Source of the DNA: Roridomyces roridus
Taxonomy: Eukaryota > Basidiomycota > Agaricomycetes > Agaricales > Mycenaceae
Length of the DNA stretch: 64,000 nucleotides
Direction: 5' to 3'
Assembly: GCA_029378245.1 (NCBI GenBank)
Contig: JARKIF010000006.1
Span: forward strand, 2,790,001 to 2,854,000
Shown here one piece after another: positions 22,817 to 33,157 of this stretch. Both the position numbers and the translations under genes were made by a program. The stretch's first letter is position 1, and every line of letters starts with the position of its first letter. The notes under the pieces were generated by a model. That model saw only the letters and a list, made by a program, of their open reading frames with translations. It did no database searches and had not been told where the DNA came from.

Positions 22817-24143
22817 CTACCGATAAACCGCCTCCTGGTCCGTCTGCGTATAAAAGGCCCGCATCGAGGCGTCCATCCGAGCTGATGGCGGCGGCGCGTA
22901 GGGAGGCAGCGCAGGGACTGCGGTGACTATCCTCCACAGCTGCCTTAGCCGCTGTGCAAGTCGGGCAGGCCAACGACAGCGTTGACCCGGTTGGCGTAGG
23001 TGCCGCCAGCTCAACTGGCTTGTGAGCTCGTCGAATCGTTGGACGACTTGGTCGATTGTGGGCCGCGAGGCGGGGTCCATTCGAGTCATTTCGTCCACGA
23101 GCGGGCCTAGGAATCTCAAGGGCGGGTATATCCCGCTGCTGCTGCGTGACTGCATCGCGTCAGCTACATACATATTGAAACGAAAAACGGCGGAACGAAC
23201 GGGTGAGGTACTCTGCGCAAAGAGAAAGTGGCGCTTCAAGACATCACCCAAAAGGTAGATGTCCGTCGGGAATGGGTTACACCCGACGTAGTCGTATTCC
23301 GGCGGGGACGTTGCCATGTCCAAAGGGCCTTGGAATTCCTCGAATGGGAGTTTGCCGGAAGTGGGGTCGTATTGGCGGGATAGACTGAGGTCGGAAAGGT
23401 AGTAGCGTGGCCAGCATTGGGTGCGGGTGAGTTTCCGTGTGCGCCGGCCGCATAGGGCTGCTATGGGGTGCAAGCCATCTGGGAAGAGGTTTGTCGGGTC
23501 TTGGAGGATGTTTGCGAGGCCGCAGTTTCTGGTGATGTGCGGTGAGAAATAGGCCGTAGGGAGGGAATATCGGCACGTACCTGTGGGCCACAAAGTTCTC
23601 GTGCATGTATTGCAGTCCCTTGAAAAGTCAGTAACGGAAACTTCAGGGAAAGAGCAAACCGACCTCAAAGATCTGACGAAAGCAATCGACGACCTCGCCC
23701 ACCGTATCGAAAGCCGGATAATGGAACGGTACGAGCTGGGGCAAAACTATGATCTGCCTGTCCATATCGTCCGGGTCTTGCAGGACATCCAAGATGGGGA
23801 CACAGTGATTCCGTGGGTTTCCTGCGTGTTCCAGCGAGGAGAATAATTGGCCAATGTCGGCTTCGAATGGGTGGAGGGTGCTGGAAATGACTTTGAGTGT
23901 AACGTCGCGTCCGTCGAGGATTCGTTGCGCGAATGGCATCATGTCGGGGCGCTGCGGGAACATTGAGGACGCGGGAACAGTGCGTTTCCTTCGACGCACC
24001 TGCTCCCGAGCTCGTTTCTTCTCGTACTTTTTCCGTTTCGGCCCAGTTAAAGAGCGGAAACGATAGCCGCAACGTAGGAGAAACTCGCGTCGGTCAAGCC
24101 AGTAATACTTTTCTGAGGAATCGAGTTTGTGGTCGGAGAGCAT
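22817..24143 (-). CDS. Agaricomycete protein kinase-like protein, probable pseudokinase
   Basis: From the ATG at 24143 the protein reads MLSDHKLDSSEKYYWLDRRE, then a basic linker, RILDGRDVTLKVIS (lysine of the small lobe), HPFEADIGQLFSS, NHCVPILDVLQDPDD and VGEVVDCFRQIFEGLQYMHE. The catalytic loop is AHRNCGLANIL after a splice at about 23520-23581, so the HRD aspartate is Asn. The DFG position reads SDLSLSRQYD. The order matches a kinase-like family common in Agaricomycetes whose members keep HRD and DFG, so this copy is likely inactive for phosphotransfer. Stop at 22817. At least three introns. It is divergent from the first coiled-coil/zinc gene, with 136 bases between start codons. Confidence 0.72.
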
Positions 24144-24279
24144 GGAGACAGACGCAAGCCAGGAGGAACACGCAGTGAACACATTCTTTAACTGGAAGAT
24201 ACTTAGTGGCCAACACGCGGCCCGTGGGTGGCGATCTCTTGAGAGTGCAGTGACGTGCGAAAGTTTATCTAACCGAACC

Positions 24280-25499
24280 ATGTTCCACAACGACGACGCG
24301 CGCGACCAGGACAACGACCTCGACCTCTCGCATGATGCTGAGCTGGCGCGAATGGAACGTGAAGCAGAGGCGACTCGGGAGAAACTTGCGCGCCAAGAAC
24401 GCGACATTGAACTGATGCTCAAGGATTTGGAGGAGAGGAATGCCAAGCGCGCCAGAGCGCCAGAGCGGGAGCGCAGGGAGCGGGAGAAGGCGGGCCAAGA
24501 GGCGACCAGATATTCTGCGTCCTACGTGGATTCGGATGAAGGAAGTGAGTGGCTAGAAGAAGAGGATGATATCGAGAGCAGCCCGCCGCCAGAAAGGATA
24601 CAGAGAACATTGGAGCAGAACGGAAAGAAGACGCTCTACAGTATCGGTAAAGGGCAATCCGTGCTGGACAAGGAAGGTGCATCGCACAAATTTTGAATAA
24701 TTCTTTCGCTGATGCACGGAAAAGCCTGCCAACGATGTAGGACTCGACGTCTACCCTGCCACAGACAGGAAGGCGGAACAATTCGAGTTGTGTGCTACCG
24801 GTGCGCGGCGGCCAAGGAGCATTGCTCGTGGATGCCTTTCGAAATCCGTCCCCGTATCGTACGCCCAAGAATTCGCAAACCGAGAGACAGTGGAACACCT
24901 CAAGGGGAGGAAAATAGTCCCTCCAGTTCCAACGAGGATGTCTCGGCTGAAGCACCAAGTGGCCTCAAAAGGAAGCGTCGAGAGGTCCATGACTCGTACG
25001 CGCTCCAATCTAGCACCGAACAAGACACGGATGAGGAAGAGGACGAGACTGACGAAGAGAGCCCGCGGATTGAACAAAGAGAAGGTGCACCGCACATAAT
25101 TCAACCTGCATTCGTTTTCTGATCTCTTCTAAGCCTGCAAACGATGCAGCTCCCAACATCTATCCTGCAGCAAACAAGGAGGGAAATCGTCGAATAGTCT
25201 GTGACCAGTGCGCGGCAGCAAGGGAGCGTTGTTCCTGGGCCGACGGGACCAGAACACCAAGACGGGGACCTGGAGCGGCGGCAGCTGAGCCTGTGCCCCG
25301 TCCATCCGGTCAACCACTGTCTATGACAGAGCAAATCCGGCTCCTCAATGAACGAGTGGCTCGACTGGAAGCCGGTCTCAGAAAGTGCGGCGGCGACGAC
25401 ATGGATCTGCAGAGTCCGCCGCGGCCGGCAAGAAAGCGACCGCGCATGGAGCTGTGGGTGGAGGTTCCGTCTCTGAGTCGGAGAATCAGTAAAAGATGA
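24280..25499 (+). CDS. coiled-coil/Zn2Cys6-like array, member A (two clusters, the second frameshifted)
   Basis: Exon 1 (24280-24676) starts MFHNDDARDQDNDLDLSHDA and forms a charged coiled coil (ELARMEREAEATREKLARQE), then an acidic stretch. A phase-1 intron (24677-24724) precedes ACQRCRTRRLPC and VVCYRCAAAKEHCSW, a six-cysteine cluster with C-x2-C-x6-C-x11-C-x2-C-x6-C spacing. A basic and acidic linker follows up to 25084. A second phase-1 intron (25085-25133) then leads to a second cluster, ACKRCSSQHLSC...VCDQCAAARERCSW. In this second cluster the frame slips by one base near 25180-25195: the first three Cys and the last three lie in different frames. The tail MTEQIRLLNERVARLEAGLR is a second coiled coil. 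The function is unknown; DNA binding is plausible from the cluster. Confidence 0.55.
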
Positions 25500-25633
25500 T
25501 GGAGGTTGAATTAATCATATGCGATTCGGACGAAATGGAGTTCAAATTAGAGTTTGAAGAGTGATACCACTGGTCAAGAACAAGAGGCTCTCAGTGGGCG
25601 GACTTGGGGCGGACCAATCCAAACTTTAGTCAC

Positions 25634-26882
25634 ATGTCATTGTTTAAATATCCATTCAACATGCCTTTTTCCTCCCACCACGATATGCGGAGCTACCTCG
25701 AACTCTCCGAATCCGATAGGGAGGAGCTGGAAAAATTGCAACACGAGGCCGAGGCCACCCGCCAGAAGCTCTCCCAGCAGGAGCGCGAAATCGAACTGAA
25801 ACGACAGGACGCGAAGGAGAGGAACCTCAAACGGGAGAGAGCACGGGAGCTGGAACGCCAAGAGCGAGAAAAAGCGGCTCGTGAAGCGGCAAGATTCGAC
25901 GCGGTCTATGTCGAATCCGACGGCGAGAATGAGCCAAACGGGCGGCAGAACCGGGGTACACCACAAGCAACGACGATGGAACGCGAAATCTTTTATGTCG
26001 ACTCTGGTTCGGAAGATGAGACGAACCAGCCAGGGAGGGAGCAGACCGCAAAGGGGGCCTCGAAGGCGAAAGGGAAGGACACTGCAAAGGCGGAACCGAC
26101 GCAGACGGAGTGGCCGATGAACCAGACAGAGCCCCGGGTAGAGGATGTCCCAGATGACTTGCGGGGGCAGGAGTTCAAGGATTCCTTGGCTGCGGTGCAG
26201 CCACAGCCCGGGTCGGACGAAAAAGATGAGCTTGAGGAGGAAAAGGCACGGCTGCCGGAAGGCAAGGTAGCCACGGCAGAAAGGAGGAAGCCGAGTCGCA
26301 CTCTTGCAACGAAGGGGCAGCTCATGTTGGACGAGCAAGGTATGTCGAATACTGGTCTGCATCTTTCTCTCTCAAATTTGGTCAGCTTGCGAACGGTGCA
26401 GAGTCCGGCGTCAAAGCTGTCACAAACAGGAGAGTCAAGGACGCATAATCTGCTACGAGTGCTCAAAGCAGAGAAAACATTGTTCGTGGGCGTCCGTCAA
26501 GCCCCGCAAACAGAGGATTGCCACGCAGGCCAACAAGGTCAACAAGGTCAACAAGGCCAACAAGGCCAACAAGATGGCAGGGCCTTCCGAACGAACGGAT
26601 GGAGAGACCTCGGCGCTCAGCACGCCAAGCACCCAGCCGATTTTGGACCAAGTCAAGCGCCTCGAAGACCGTATCGCATTTCTCGAGGCATCTGGGAAGA
26701 AGAAGGAACCTGCTTCGGCACTCAGGTACAAGTTATTCGGTCCTCTTCCAGGCGCAAGTTCTGTTTCCAAACGCCCGGGTGAGGCGATGCATTTGGAGCA
26801 GCCGAGCTTGAAGCGGTACAAGATGAAGGTTGAGGAGATCCAGGAGGGAAGAGGGCAGAATGAGGGAAGCGATGGTGTCTGA
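25634..26882 (+). CDS. coiled-coil/Zn2Cys6-like array, member B (intact)
   Basis: The only copy with one unbroken frame: exon 1 25634-26339, intron 26340-26385, exon 2 26386-26882, giving about 400 residues. Order: MSLFKYPFNMPFSSHHDMRS start; coiled coil ELEKLQHEAEATRQKLSQQE (residues ~20-90); acidic linker with FYVDSGSEDETNQPG and PRVEDVPDDLRGQEF; then across the intron ACERCRVRRQSCHKQ...ICYECSKQRKHCSW; an Asn/Lys/Val/Ala repeat; a short coiled coil VKRLEDRIAFLEASG; and a Lys/Glu-rich tail. The cysteine spacing C-x2-C-x6-C-x10-C-x2-C-x6-C fits the fungal binuclear zinc cluster, but that motif is usually near the N-terminus, whereas here it follows a ~235-residue coiled-coil half. A transcription-factor role is inference. 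No known full-length family is recognised. Confidence 0.7.
26526..26575 (+). repeat. 9-bp tandem repeat (aacaaggtc/aacaaggcc) inside member B
   Basis: About five units of 9 bases. In the zinc-cluster frame they encode a NKV/NKA tripeptide repeat just after CSW; in the frame read through the unspliced intron they encode Gln/Gly repeats. Confidence 0.85.
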
Positions 26883-27100
26883 GTGCCTGTCGTCAGCAAG
26901 AGCGAGATAGTGGAAGAGCAGAGGGTTTCGGGCAGCGGGTTCGGGCGACATGATGATGTTGGGTCCGGAAGTCAGTGTGTACCGGTCTTTGTCCGTGATT
27001 GCAACAAGTGCCATCACATTAGCTCTGTTGAGGCCAACTAAGTACGTCCTCTCTATAGCTACAGTAGTTTAACCATGTATGTACATATCCATTTTTCAAC

Positions 27101-28040
27101 ATGTCCTTTTCTTTCCACCACAACATGAAGAGCGACCCCTCGAACTCTCCGAAATCGACAAGGAACTGGAAGAAAAGAAAAACGAGGGAGAGGCCGCCCG
27201 CAAGAAGCTCATCCAGGTCAATCACGAAATTGCACACTTGGAGAAGCGGCTCGAGCGAGAGCCTAGAGCGCTGGCGTCTGTAGAGAGCAAAACAGTGGAA
27301 GCGGTAAGAGTTGACCTCGAATTCGACGGCGGGACTGTCAAACGGCTGTGACGCAGGCGATGCCACCGCATGAAATATACGTCGGGGATTCTGATGCAGA
27401 GAATGGAGGAGAAAGCACGAGGCCTGGAGAGAGGAAGCAGACTGCCAAAGACGATGTGCTGGCAGATGACTTCCTGGGGCAGCAGCTCGAGAATTCTTTC
27501 GCGACGCAATCCCAGGCCAGCTCGGACGAAGCCGATGAGCTCAAGGAAAAGGCGCAGCCCAAGGGGAAGGTAACCGAGGAAAGCAAAAGACGGAAACGAA
27601 CCCCTCCCCCGATGGGGCAGCTGGTGTCAGACGAAGACGGTATGTCGAAGACCGGCCTACATCTTGCTTTCTCAGATCTGGTCAGCCTGCGAAGGGTGCA
27701 AAACCCGTCATCGAACCTGCCACAAGCAGGATAAACCAAAACGCAGCGCGCCGGCCTGCTACGAGTGTCACCTGGGCAAGACAGCACCAAACAGGGCAAG
27801 CAAGCGCTTGAGGAACAAGTACGGTCACTCCAGAATCAAGTTCAGTCTCTCGAGGACCGACTCGCATGCCTCGAGGTCTCGATGAGGAAGGAAGCTAGTC
27901 CAGCGCTCAATCCTGGGGTATTTTATTCGAGTCCTCTTCCAGTCAAAAGTTTGATTGACAAATGCCAGCAGTGTGAGATGCAGCCGGAGCAGCCAAAGAC
28001 GAAGGTTGAGAGCGTGGAAGCAGAGGGAGGGAAGAGGTAA
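27101..28040 (+). pseudogene. coiled-coil/Zn2Cys6-like array, member C (decayed)
   Basis: Homologous to member B over its length but broken at several points. The ATG frame at 27101 (MSFSFHHNMKSD) does not match the coiled-coil frame (LELSEIDKELEEKKNEGEAA). A net loss of 17 bases near 27340-27375 shifts the frame before EIYVGDSDAENGGESTRPG. After the conserved intron (about 27640-27685) the cluster reads ACEGCKTRHRTC...ACYECHLGK, then the sixth cysteine and the Ser-Trp are lost. The following coiled coil (LQNQVQSLEDRLACLEVSM) is in another frame. No full-length product is possible without several corrections. Confidence 0.75.
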
Positions 28041-28464
28041 GAATGAAGGAGGCGAGAGCTCAGAGCAATGGGCGCCCAATGAGAGTGTGTGAAGGAGTGA
28101 AGAACCCACAATAATGTCACACTAGGTCACAGCTTGTTCAACCAACTTGTCGGGACTGGGTAAGAGCACAGCGCTGCCTTGCCACGTTGACAATCACAAT
28201 TCAAGTGGCGAGCTCCAAGCTAGAACTTCAAGGAAACGCAACCCCTTCAGTTTCATTCACGCCCTTGTACTCCAACTGGAAGCGGCTAGGCCCCGCTCAT
28301 TTTTTTTCATTCTCAGCGCACGGTTTCTCTTGCCCTCAGTGAACCCGGACCAGTGGTACCAGGCCTACATGAGCAGGTCAGAAACTCGATTGATATTACT
28401 ACTAGTAGTCACATGTCAAAGTTTAACTATCCAGCTCAACGTGTCTTTGTCTTTCCACCACGAT
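28041..28464. other. spacer between array members C and D
   Basis: About 420 bases. The 3' part (28400-28464) aligns with the start region of member B (cacatgtca...tttaa.tatcca, then ccaccacgatatgcg), so it is the old promoter and start of member D. In D the ATGTCA-type start is out of frame with the coiled coil, and the in-frame ATG is 28465. Confidence 0.55.
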
Positions 28465-29517
28465 ATGCGCAGCGACCGCTACGACCTCGAACTCTCCGAA
28501 TCCGAGAAGGAGGAACTCGAAAAAATGGAGCGCGAGGCTGAGGCCACCCGCAAGAAGCTCTCCCAGCAGGAGCGTGAAATCGAGCTTCGGCTGCAAGACT
28601 TGAAGGAGAAACGGCTCGAGCAAGAGAGAGCGCGGGAGCGGGAGCGCGTACAGAGCAAAACAGCAGAAGCGGTAAGAGTTTACGTCGAATTCGGCGGCGA
28701 GACTAAGTCAAACGGGCGACGCAGACGGAGTGGTTGGACCAAACAGAACCTTGGATAGAAACTCTGCCAGATGACTTACTGGAGGAGCAGTTGGAGGATT
28801 CCTTTGCTGAAGTGCAACCTGAGCCCAGCTCAGATGAGCTAGACGACCTCGAGGAAGAAGATGAACTCGAGGAAGACGAGCTTGAGGAAGAAAATGCAAA
28901 GCCAGAGACGCAGGTAACCGCAACGACAGAAAGCAAGAAGCCGGGTCGAATCCCTACAGCGAAGGGGCAGTTGGTGTCGGACGAGCAAGGTATGTCGAAT
29001 ACCGGCCTACATCTTTCTATCTCAAATCCGGTCAGCTTGCGAACGGTGCAGAGCTCGGCGTCAAAGCTGTCACAAGCAGGATAACCCAGGGCGCGTAATC
29101 TGCTACGAATGCTCAAAAGGGAGGACCCATTGCTCGTGGTCCGTCAAGCCTCGCACACAGAGGAGTGTCAAAAAGACCACCGACGCATCCAAGACGGCGG
29201 GGCCTTCAAAAAGAACGGATGGGGGGACGCTCAGCGCGCCAAGCACCCCGTCAACTCTGGACCTTGGTCGTCTGGAGGACCGACTCGCAAGCCTCAAGGT
29301 CTCTTTGACCAAGGAACCTGGTCCGGTGCTCAACCCCAAGGTATCTGCTCGAGTCCTCTTCCATGCACAAGTTATATTGACAGACGCCGGTGTGAGGAGC
29401 AGTCGAAGCGGTAGAAGACGAAGGTTGACAGCGCGGAAGCGGGGGAAGGAAGAACGAGGGAAGAACGAGGGAAGAACGAGGGAAGCAGGCCATGGGCGTC
29501 CATGGCAGTGGTCGTGA
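28465..29517 (+). pseudogene. coiled-coil/Zn2Cys6-like array, member D (internal 154-bp deletion)
   Basis: The coiled coil is well kept (MRSDRYDLELSESEKEELEK and MEREAEATRKKLSQQEREIE). Relative to member B, the stretch equivalent to 25945-26098 is absent at about 28719; 154 is not a multiple of three, so the frame changes before QTEWLDQTEPW. Downstream the acidic linker is expanded (EEEDELEEDELEEEN). The intron at about 28990-29035 is conserved and the cluster is complete: ACERCRARRQSCHKQ and VICYECSKGRTHCSW. A coiled coil (LGRLEDRLASLKVSL) and a basic tail follow to the stop at 29517. The zinc-cluster half is therefore intact while the coiled-coil half is out of frame with it. A gga-aga-acg-a repeat lies near 29449-29485. 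Confidence 0.65.
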
Positions 29518-29791
29518 AGTGAGAGGAAGAGTGATTCAAGTGGGTGTCAGGGGTCCGGAAGTTCGGGAATGTGTGTAACCGGGGTCTTGTCACAACAAGC
29601 AACTTTTCAACTTGCAACCATGTCGAGACTCGGCAAGCTTCTCGCGCTCAGCTATTCGAGTCCGCTCACACTTGCATTTTCATTCTCGGTGCGATTTATC
29701 TTGCCCTTGGACCCTGACCAGTCTCCACGAACAAGTGATAAGTATTTCGATTAGGCAAAACTTGAAACGAGTCAGTCTTCTATCTAACGCT

Positions 29792-31009
29792 TTAGCCAAT
29801 CAACTGAATCGCTGGGTCCGCTGCCGCCAAAGCTTCGGCTCTATTGGGAGCAGGCGGGTAAATCAACTGGGTGTTGATATATTTCTTCATCTTGTACCCT
29901 TGCTCCTTCACCAAATCAACTTCACGATCCCAACCACGACTGAACAAGGCACCCCAAGGCCCAAGAGCCAAGCAGGTGACGTAGAACGGCTGGCTATACG
30001 GATGCTGGGGCAAGTCCAAAAGATCGGCGACCGCATTATTCCCCGCCGCCTTTCCCAAGTTCATCGCGTGCTGGCAGGCCATCAGGGTTAGGTGACCCTC
30101 GTCGTCCGCTGCGACGTGGGCTGCGTCGCCAGTGGCGTATACGTTAGCCACGCCGATGACTTGGAGCGTTTTCGTGGTGTGGAGTCGCTCGATTTCGTCC
30201 CGTTCGCCAGGAATTTGGGCCGTGAGGGCGCTAGCACGAAGTCCCGCCGCCCAGATGATCGTTTTCGAGGGAATGCGTAGCCCCGATGCAGTGGTAACGC
30301 CTTCCGCGTCGATCGAGGCGACGCTTTGTCCGGTCAAGACTTGGACACCGAGCGACGCCAGTGCTTCCGCGACTACGGGACTAGACTTGCGCATGAAATC
30401 AAGGCTATCGCTACGGTCGAGCACGATGACTTTGACGTCTGCATTCTCGCCGAGAATGCCTCGGAGGCGCTTGGGCATCTCTGCAGCCATCTCGACGCCG
30501 GTAAACGATCCTCCGCACACGACGACAGTGTTTCGGGCGGGTGTGTCGGGCAATTTGCTGAGGGACTTGAGATGTGCGTCAAGCTCCAGGGCGCTGTCCA
30601 TCTGGTCGGCATTGAAACTGTGCTCTACGAGTCCCGCGACGCTTGCAGGGCGGAAGAGCGTGCTTCCGCTCGCAAGGATGAGCCGGTCGAATGTCAGGCT
30701 AGAAATGGTGCCATAGGACGTGGTGTATTCCACGGTATTCTTGTCCGCAGCGATCTGCTGAACCGTACCCTGGACGAAACGAACGGCAACAGCATTCAAG
30801 AGATCTGTCAGGGGCGCAGATGCGGTGGAAACGTCGGTCTCGTAGAGCCGAGGTCGGATGTACAGAGTAGGCTCTGGAGCGATGAGGATAATCTCCAGAG
30901 CGTTGTCGGCAAGGCCAGCCAGTTCGCGTTTGCGGCTCGCACTCAGAGCGGCCCACATTCCTGCGAAGCCTGCTCCGACAATGACGAGCTTGGGTACGGT
31001 GGCGGTCAT
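29792..31009 (-). CDS. FAD-dependent NAD(P)H:quinone-type oxidoreductase (NDH-2/AIF-like), intronless
   Basis: A single uninterrupted frame of 405 residues from ATG 31009 (MTATVPKLVIVGAGFAGMWA). The N-terminal GAGFAG binds FAD; a second dinucleotide fold starts VVVCGGSFTGVEMAAEMPKR for NAD(P)H; NVYATGDAAH near the C-terminus is the second FAD contact. The layout is that of the Pyr_redox_2 family, including type II NADH dehydrogenases and AIF/FSP1-like proteins. There is no presequence, so a cytosolic or peripheral membrane location is likely. Unlike nearly all neighbours of this length it has no intron, which could reflect retroposition or past transfer from bacteria; codon use is not obviously different by eye. 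The precise electron acceptor cannot be told. Confidence 0.85.
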   Translation of the reverse strand: MTATVPKLVIVGAGFAGMWAALSASRKRELAGLADNALEIILIAPEPTLYIRPRLYETDVSTASAPLTDLLNAVAVRFVQGTVQQIAADKNTVEYTTSYGTISSLTFDRLILASGSTLFRPASVAGLVEHSFNADQMDSALELDAHLKSLSKLPDTPARNTVVVCGGSFTGVEMAAEMPKRLRGILGENADVKVIVLDRSDSLDFMRKSSPVVAEALASLGVQVLTGQSVASIDAEGVTTASGLRIPSKTIIWAAGLRASALTAQIPGERDEIERLHTTKTLQVIGVANVYATGDAAHVAADDEGHLTLMACQHAMNLGKAAGNNAVADLLDLPQHPYSQPFYVTCLALGPWGALFSRGWDREVDLVKEQGYKMKKYINTQLIYPPAPNRAEALAAADPAIQLIG

Positions 31010-31517
31010 TATTAACTGGGCCTGGCGGTCAATGAATATTTCTGCTGAGAACTTGAACTCGTTACTTACCTTGGTTGAAATTGGTTTTAGTGGTTGGTTG
31101 TTGGCAAGTCGGTCAAACCTGCCTCGTATTTATACCATTCAGCTTCCTTTCGTGCCGCATTGAGACCGCCGATGACTATGGACAGGTCGGGAAAAAGTGG
31201 GTGAATTTTGCGCTTGGCCCGTTAATGAGTCAAGAACGGAGTCCGTTTGCATCCAGAAATGGACCCGTACACACCCGAGCGACCTACAAGCGGCGGTGAT
31301 GCGGACTGTGCGTGGTGCACCGTGGATGAGCTCAGTACATGTTGGGACATTAGATTTTTGTTCTCGGTCGCACGCGGAGTCGGAAAGACAGTCATAATAC
31401 TGTTGAAAGCTTGGGTCGAGATGCAGTCGATATGAGCGTATAGTTTTTCGGCACTGGGAGATGATAAGATACACCACCGACGCGGACCAGCCCAAGTATA
31501 GAAAATCAAAAACACCA
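31010..31517. other. intergenic region, no gene recognised
   Basis: About 500 bases upstream of the oxidoreductase and downstream of the dehydrogenase gene. Short open frames exist on both strands, with no motif and no conserved exon chain. Confidence 0.5.
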
Positions 31518-33157
31518 TCAATTCGCTGTAAGCACCTCAAAGCCAAACTTCTCTCCTTCGACGACCTCTGTAGCCACAATCTTTCTCTTCTTCTCCTTGA
31601 CACTCCAAAACCTAAGACTCACCCCCGCGACATCCGACCTCTGTCCGCTCCCAGAGTGCATCAACCCCAACTTATGCTGCTCGACGGTCTTGTGCAGCCC
31701 CTCGTGCGTCGTCCATGCACCCTTGTACCCCAGCCCGCCTTTCTCTGGCGGAAGCCGCGCTCGTGAGTCGTCAAAGACGAGGTGGACGTTAACGAGATTG
31801 AATAGCGAGGGCTGGAGGTTCACGATGTCGCCGGTCAGCGGGGGTAGTAGCGAGTATCCGGCGCGTGAGAGGTAGAAGTGTGCGAGGTAGTACCACTCGA
31901 TGAGGTGCGCAATGAGGAGCATGAGCGTAGGGGACATGAAGGGGAACACCGTTTCCCCGTCCGTCATGGTGGAGAGGGTCTCGTAGACGTCCCCATATGT
32001 CGGAGGTGCCCCGGGGTCACAAACGCAGAACGCTTGACCTCCAATGTCTAGGTTTTTGCTTCCACCGGTGAGCTCCAGTAGTCTTTGCTCGTATAGCAGA
32101 TGCGCTATAGCGGCGTTCTCGACGTAGATGAAGTTCTGGACGATGGAGTTGCTCCAGGTGGGGTTTACTTTACGGACGAGGTAGGCGCCTGAAAACTCTT
32201 CAGTAATGGGCAAGCTACATAAGAGTAGGCACGCACCGCATAACATGTCACCTCCAGGCCCAAATATGCCATTGCTGGGACGGACGCAGCCAGTCCGCAT
32301 GAAACCGTTACCGGAGACCGATTTATCCGCTGCCCGGACGCGTTTCTCCGCCTCGGCCTTCGAGACAGAGTAATTAGAGAAGAAATCCCGGTGTCTCTTG
32401 GGTATAAGTGCGTCGTCGTCGTCGATCGCCTGCACAAAGTGTCGGGGTTCCGTTTCCCAAGGCCAGAGCAGAAACCGTTGGCTCCGGACAGACACCGATC
32501 CGGACGATGTGTAGATGAGCGTAGTGGCACCGATGGCGCGGGACGCGTTTATGATATTCTGCGTGCCCTGTACGATAACGTTGGTAGACCTGGGGAGCAG
32601 AGATTCGCTGTGTTCGTAGAACCGTATATTGGCCGCCGTGTGGATGACGGTGATGGGTATGGAAGCAGCGTCTGCTTCAGGCCAGGGCGCATTGAATGCC
32701 GCGTCAACGGCGGCAGCATCGGATACGTCGCACAACATGAAGTGCACCTCTTTCGCGATACCATTGGTGAGGTCGTATCGCACAGGCGGGCGGATGTCTA
32801 GGACGCGAATCCGGCGTGGGTCTTCGCCGCGTTCCAAAAGTTTGACGACGACCCAGCCTCCCAGAAACCCGGCCTATTTCAATTCAGTTATCGTTTTTAT
32901 AGTGCGAGTAGACAATTTACTCCACCGACGACGATGTATCTGCGCCCGGTTTTGGGTGGTAGCTGATCTGCAATTGAAATGGGCGCTGCTGAAAGCTTTA
33001 CGGCAGTTTTTCGAACATCTTCAGGCGTTGTTCGAGTTGGAGAGAAGGCCAGCGCGTCCTGGGGAATGCGAGTGAGCCGATAGTCGTTGAGGACCGTGTA
33101 GACGTAGAGGAGAGTGAAAAATAGGGCCGGTCCGGCGATCCAGGATAGCCATGCCAT
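31518..33157 (-). CDS. NAD(P)-dependent 3-beta-hydroxysteroid dehydrogenase-like protein (Erg26-like SDR)
   Basis: Extended short-chain dehydrogenase. Start MAWLSWIAGPALFFTLLYVY at 33157 is a membrane anchor. The Rossmann motif is formed across an intron (about 32875-32920): YIVVGG joined to AGFLGGWVVVKLLERG. Then VLDIRPPVRYDL, VIHTAANIRF, LIYTSSGSVSV, the catalytic FSNYSVSKAEAEKRV (YxxxK), CVRPSNGIFGPG and QNFIYVENAAIAHLL. A second, in-frame intron of 48 nt is likely near 32189-32236. The closest known role is sterol C4-decarboxylation (Erg26-type), but fungi carry several paralogues and the long C-terminal half with hydrophobic segments suggests a lineage-specific member. Catalytic residues are present; the substrate is unknown. 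Confidence 0.8.
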
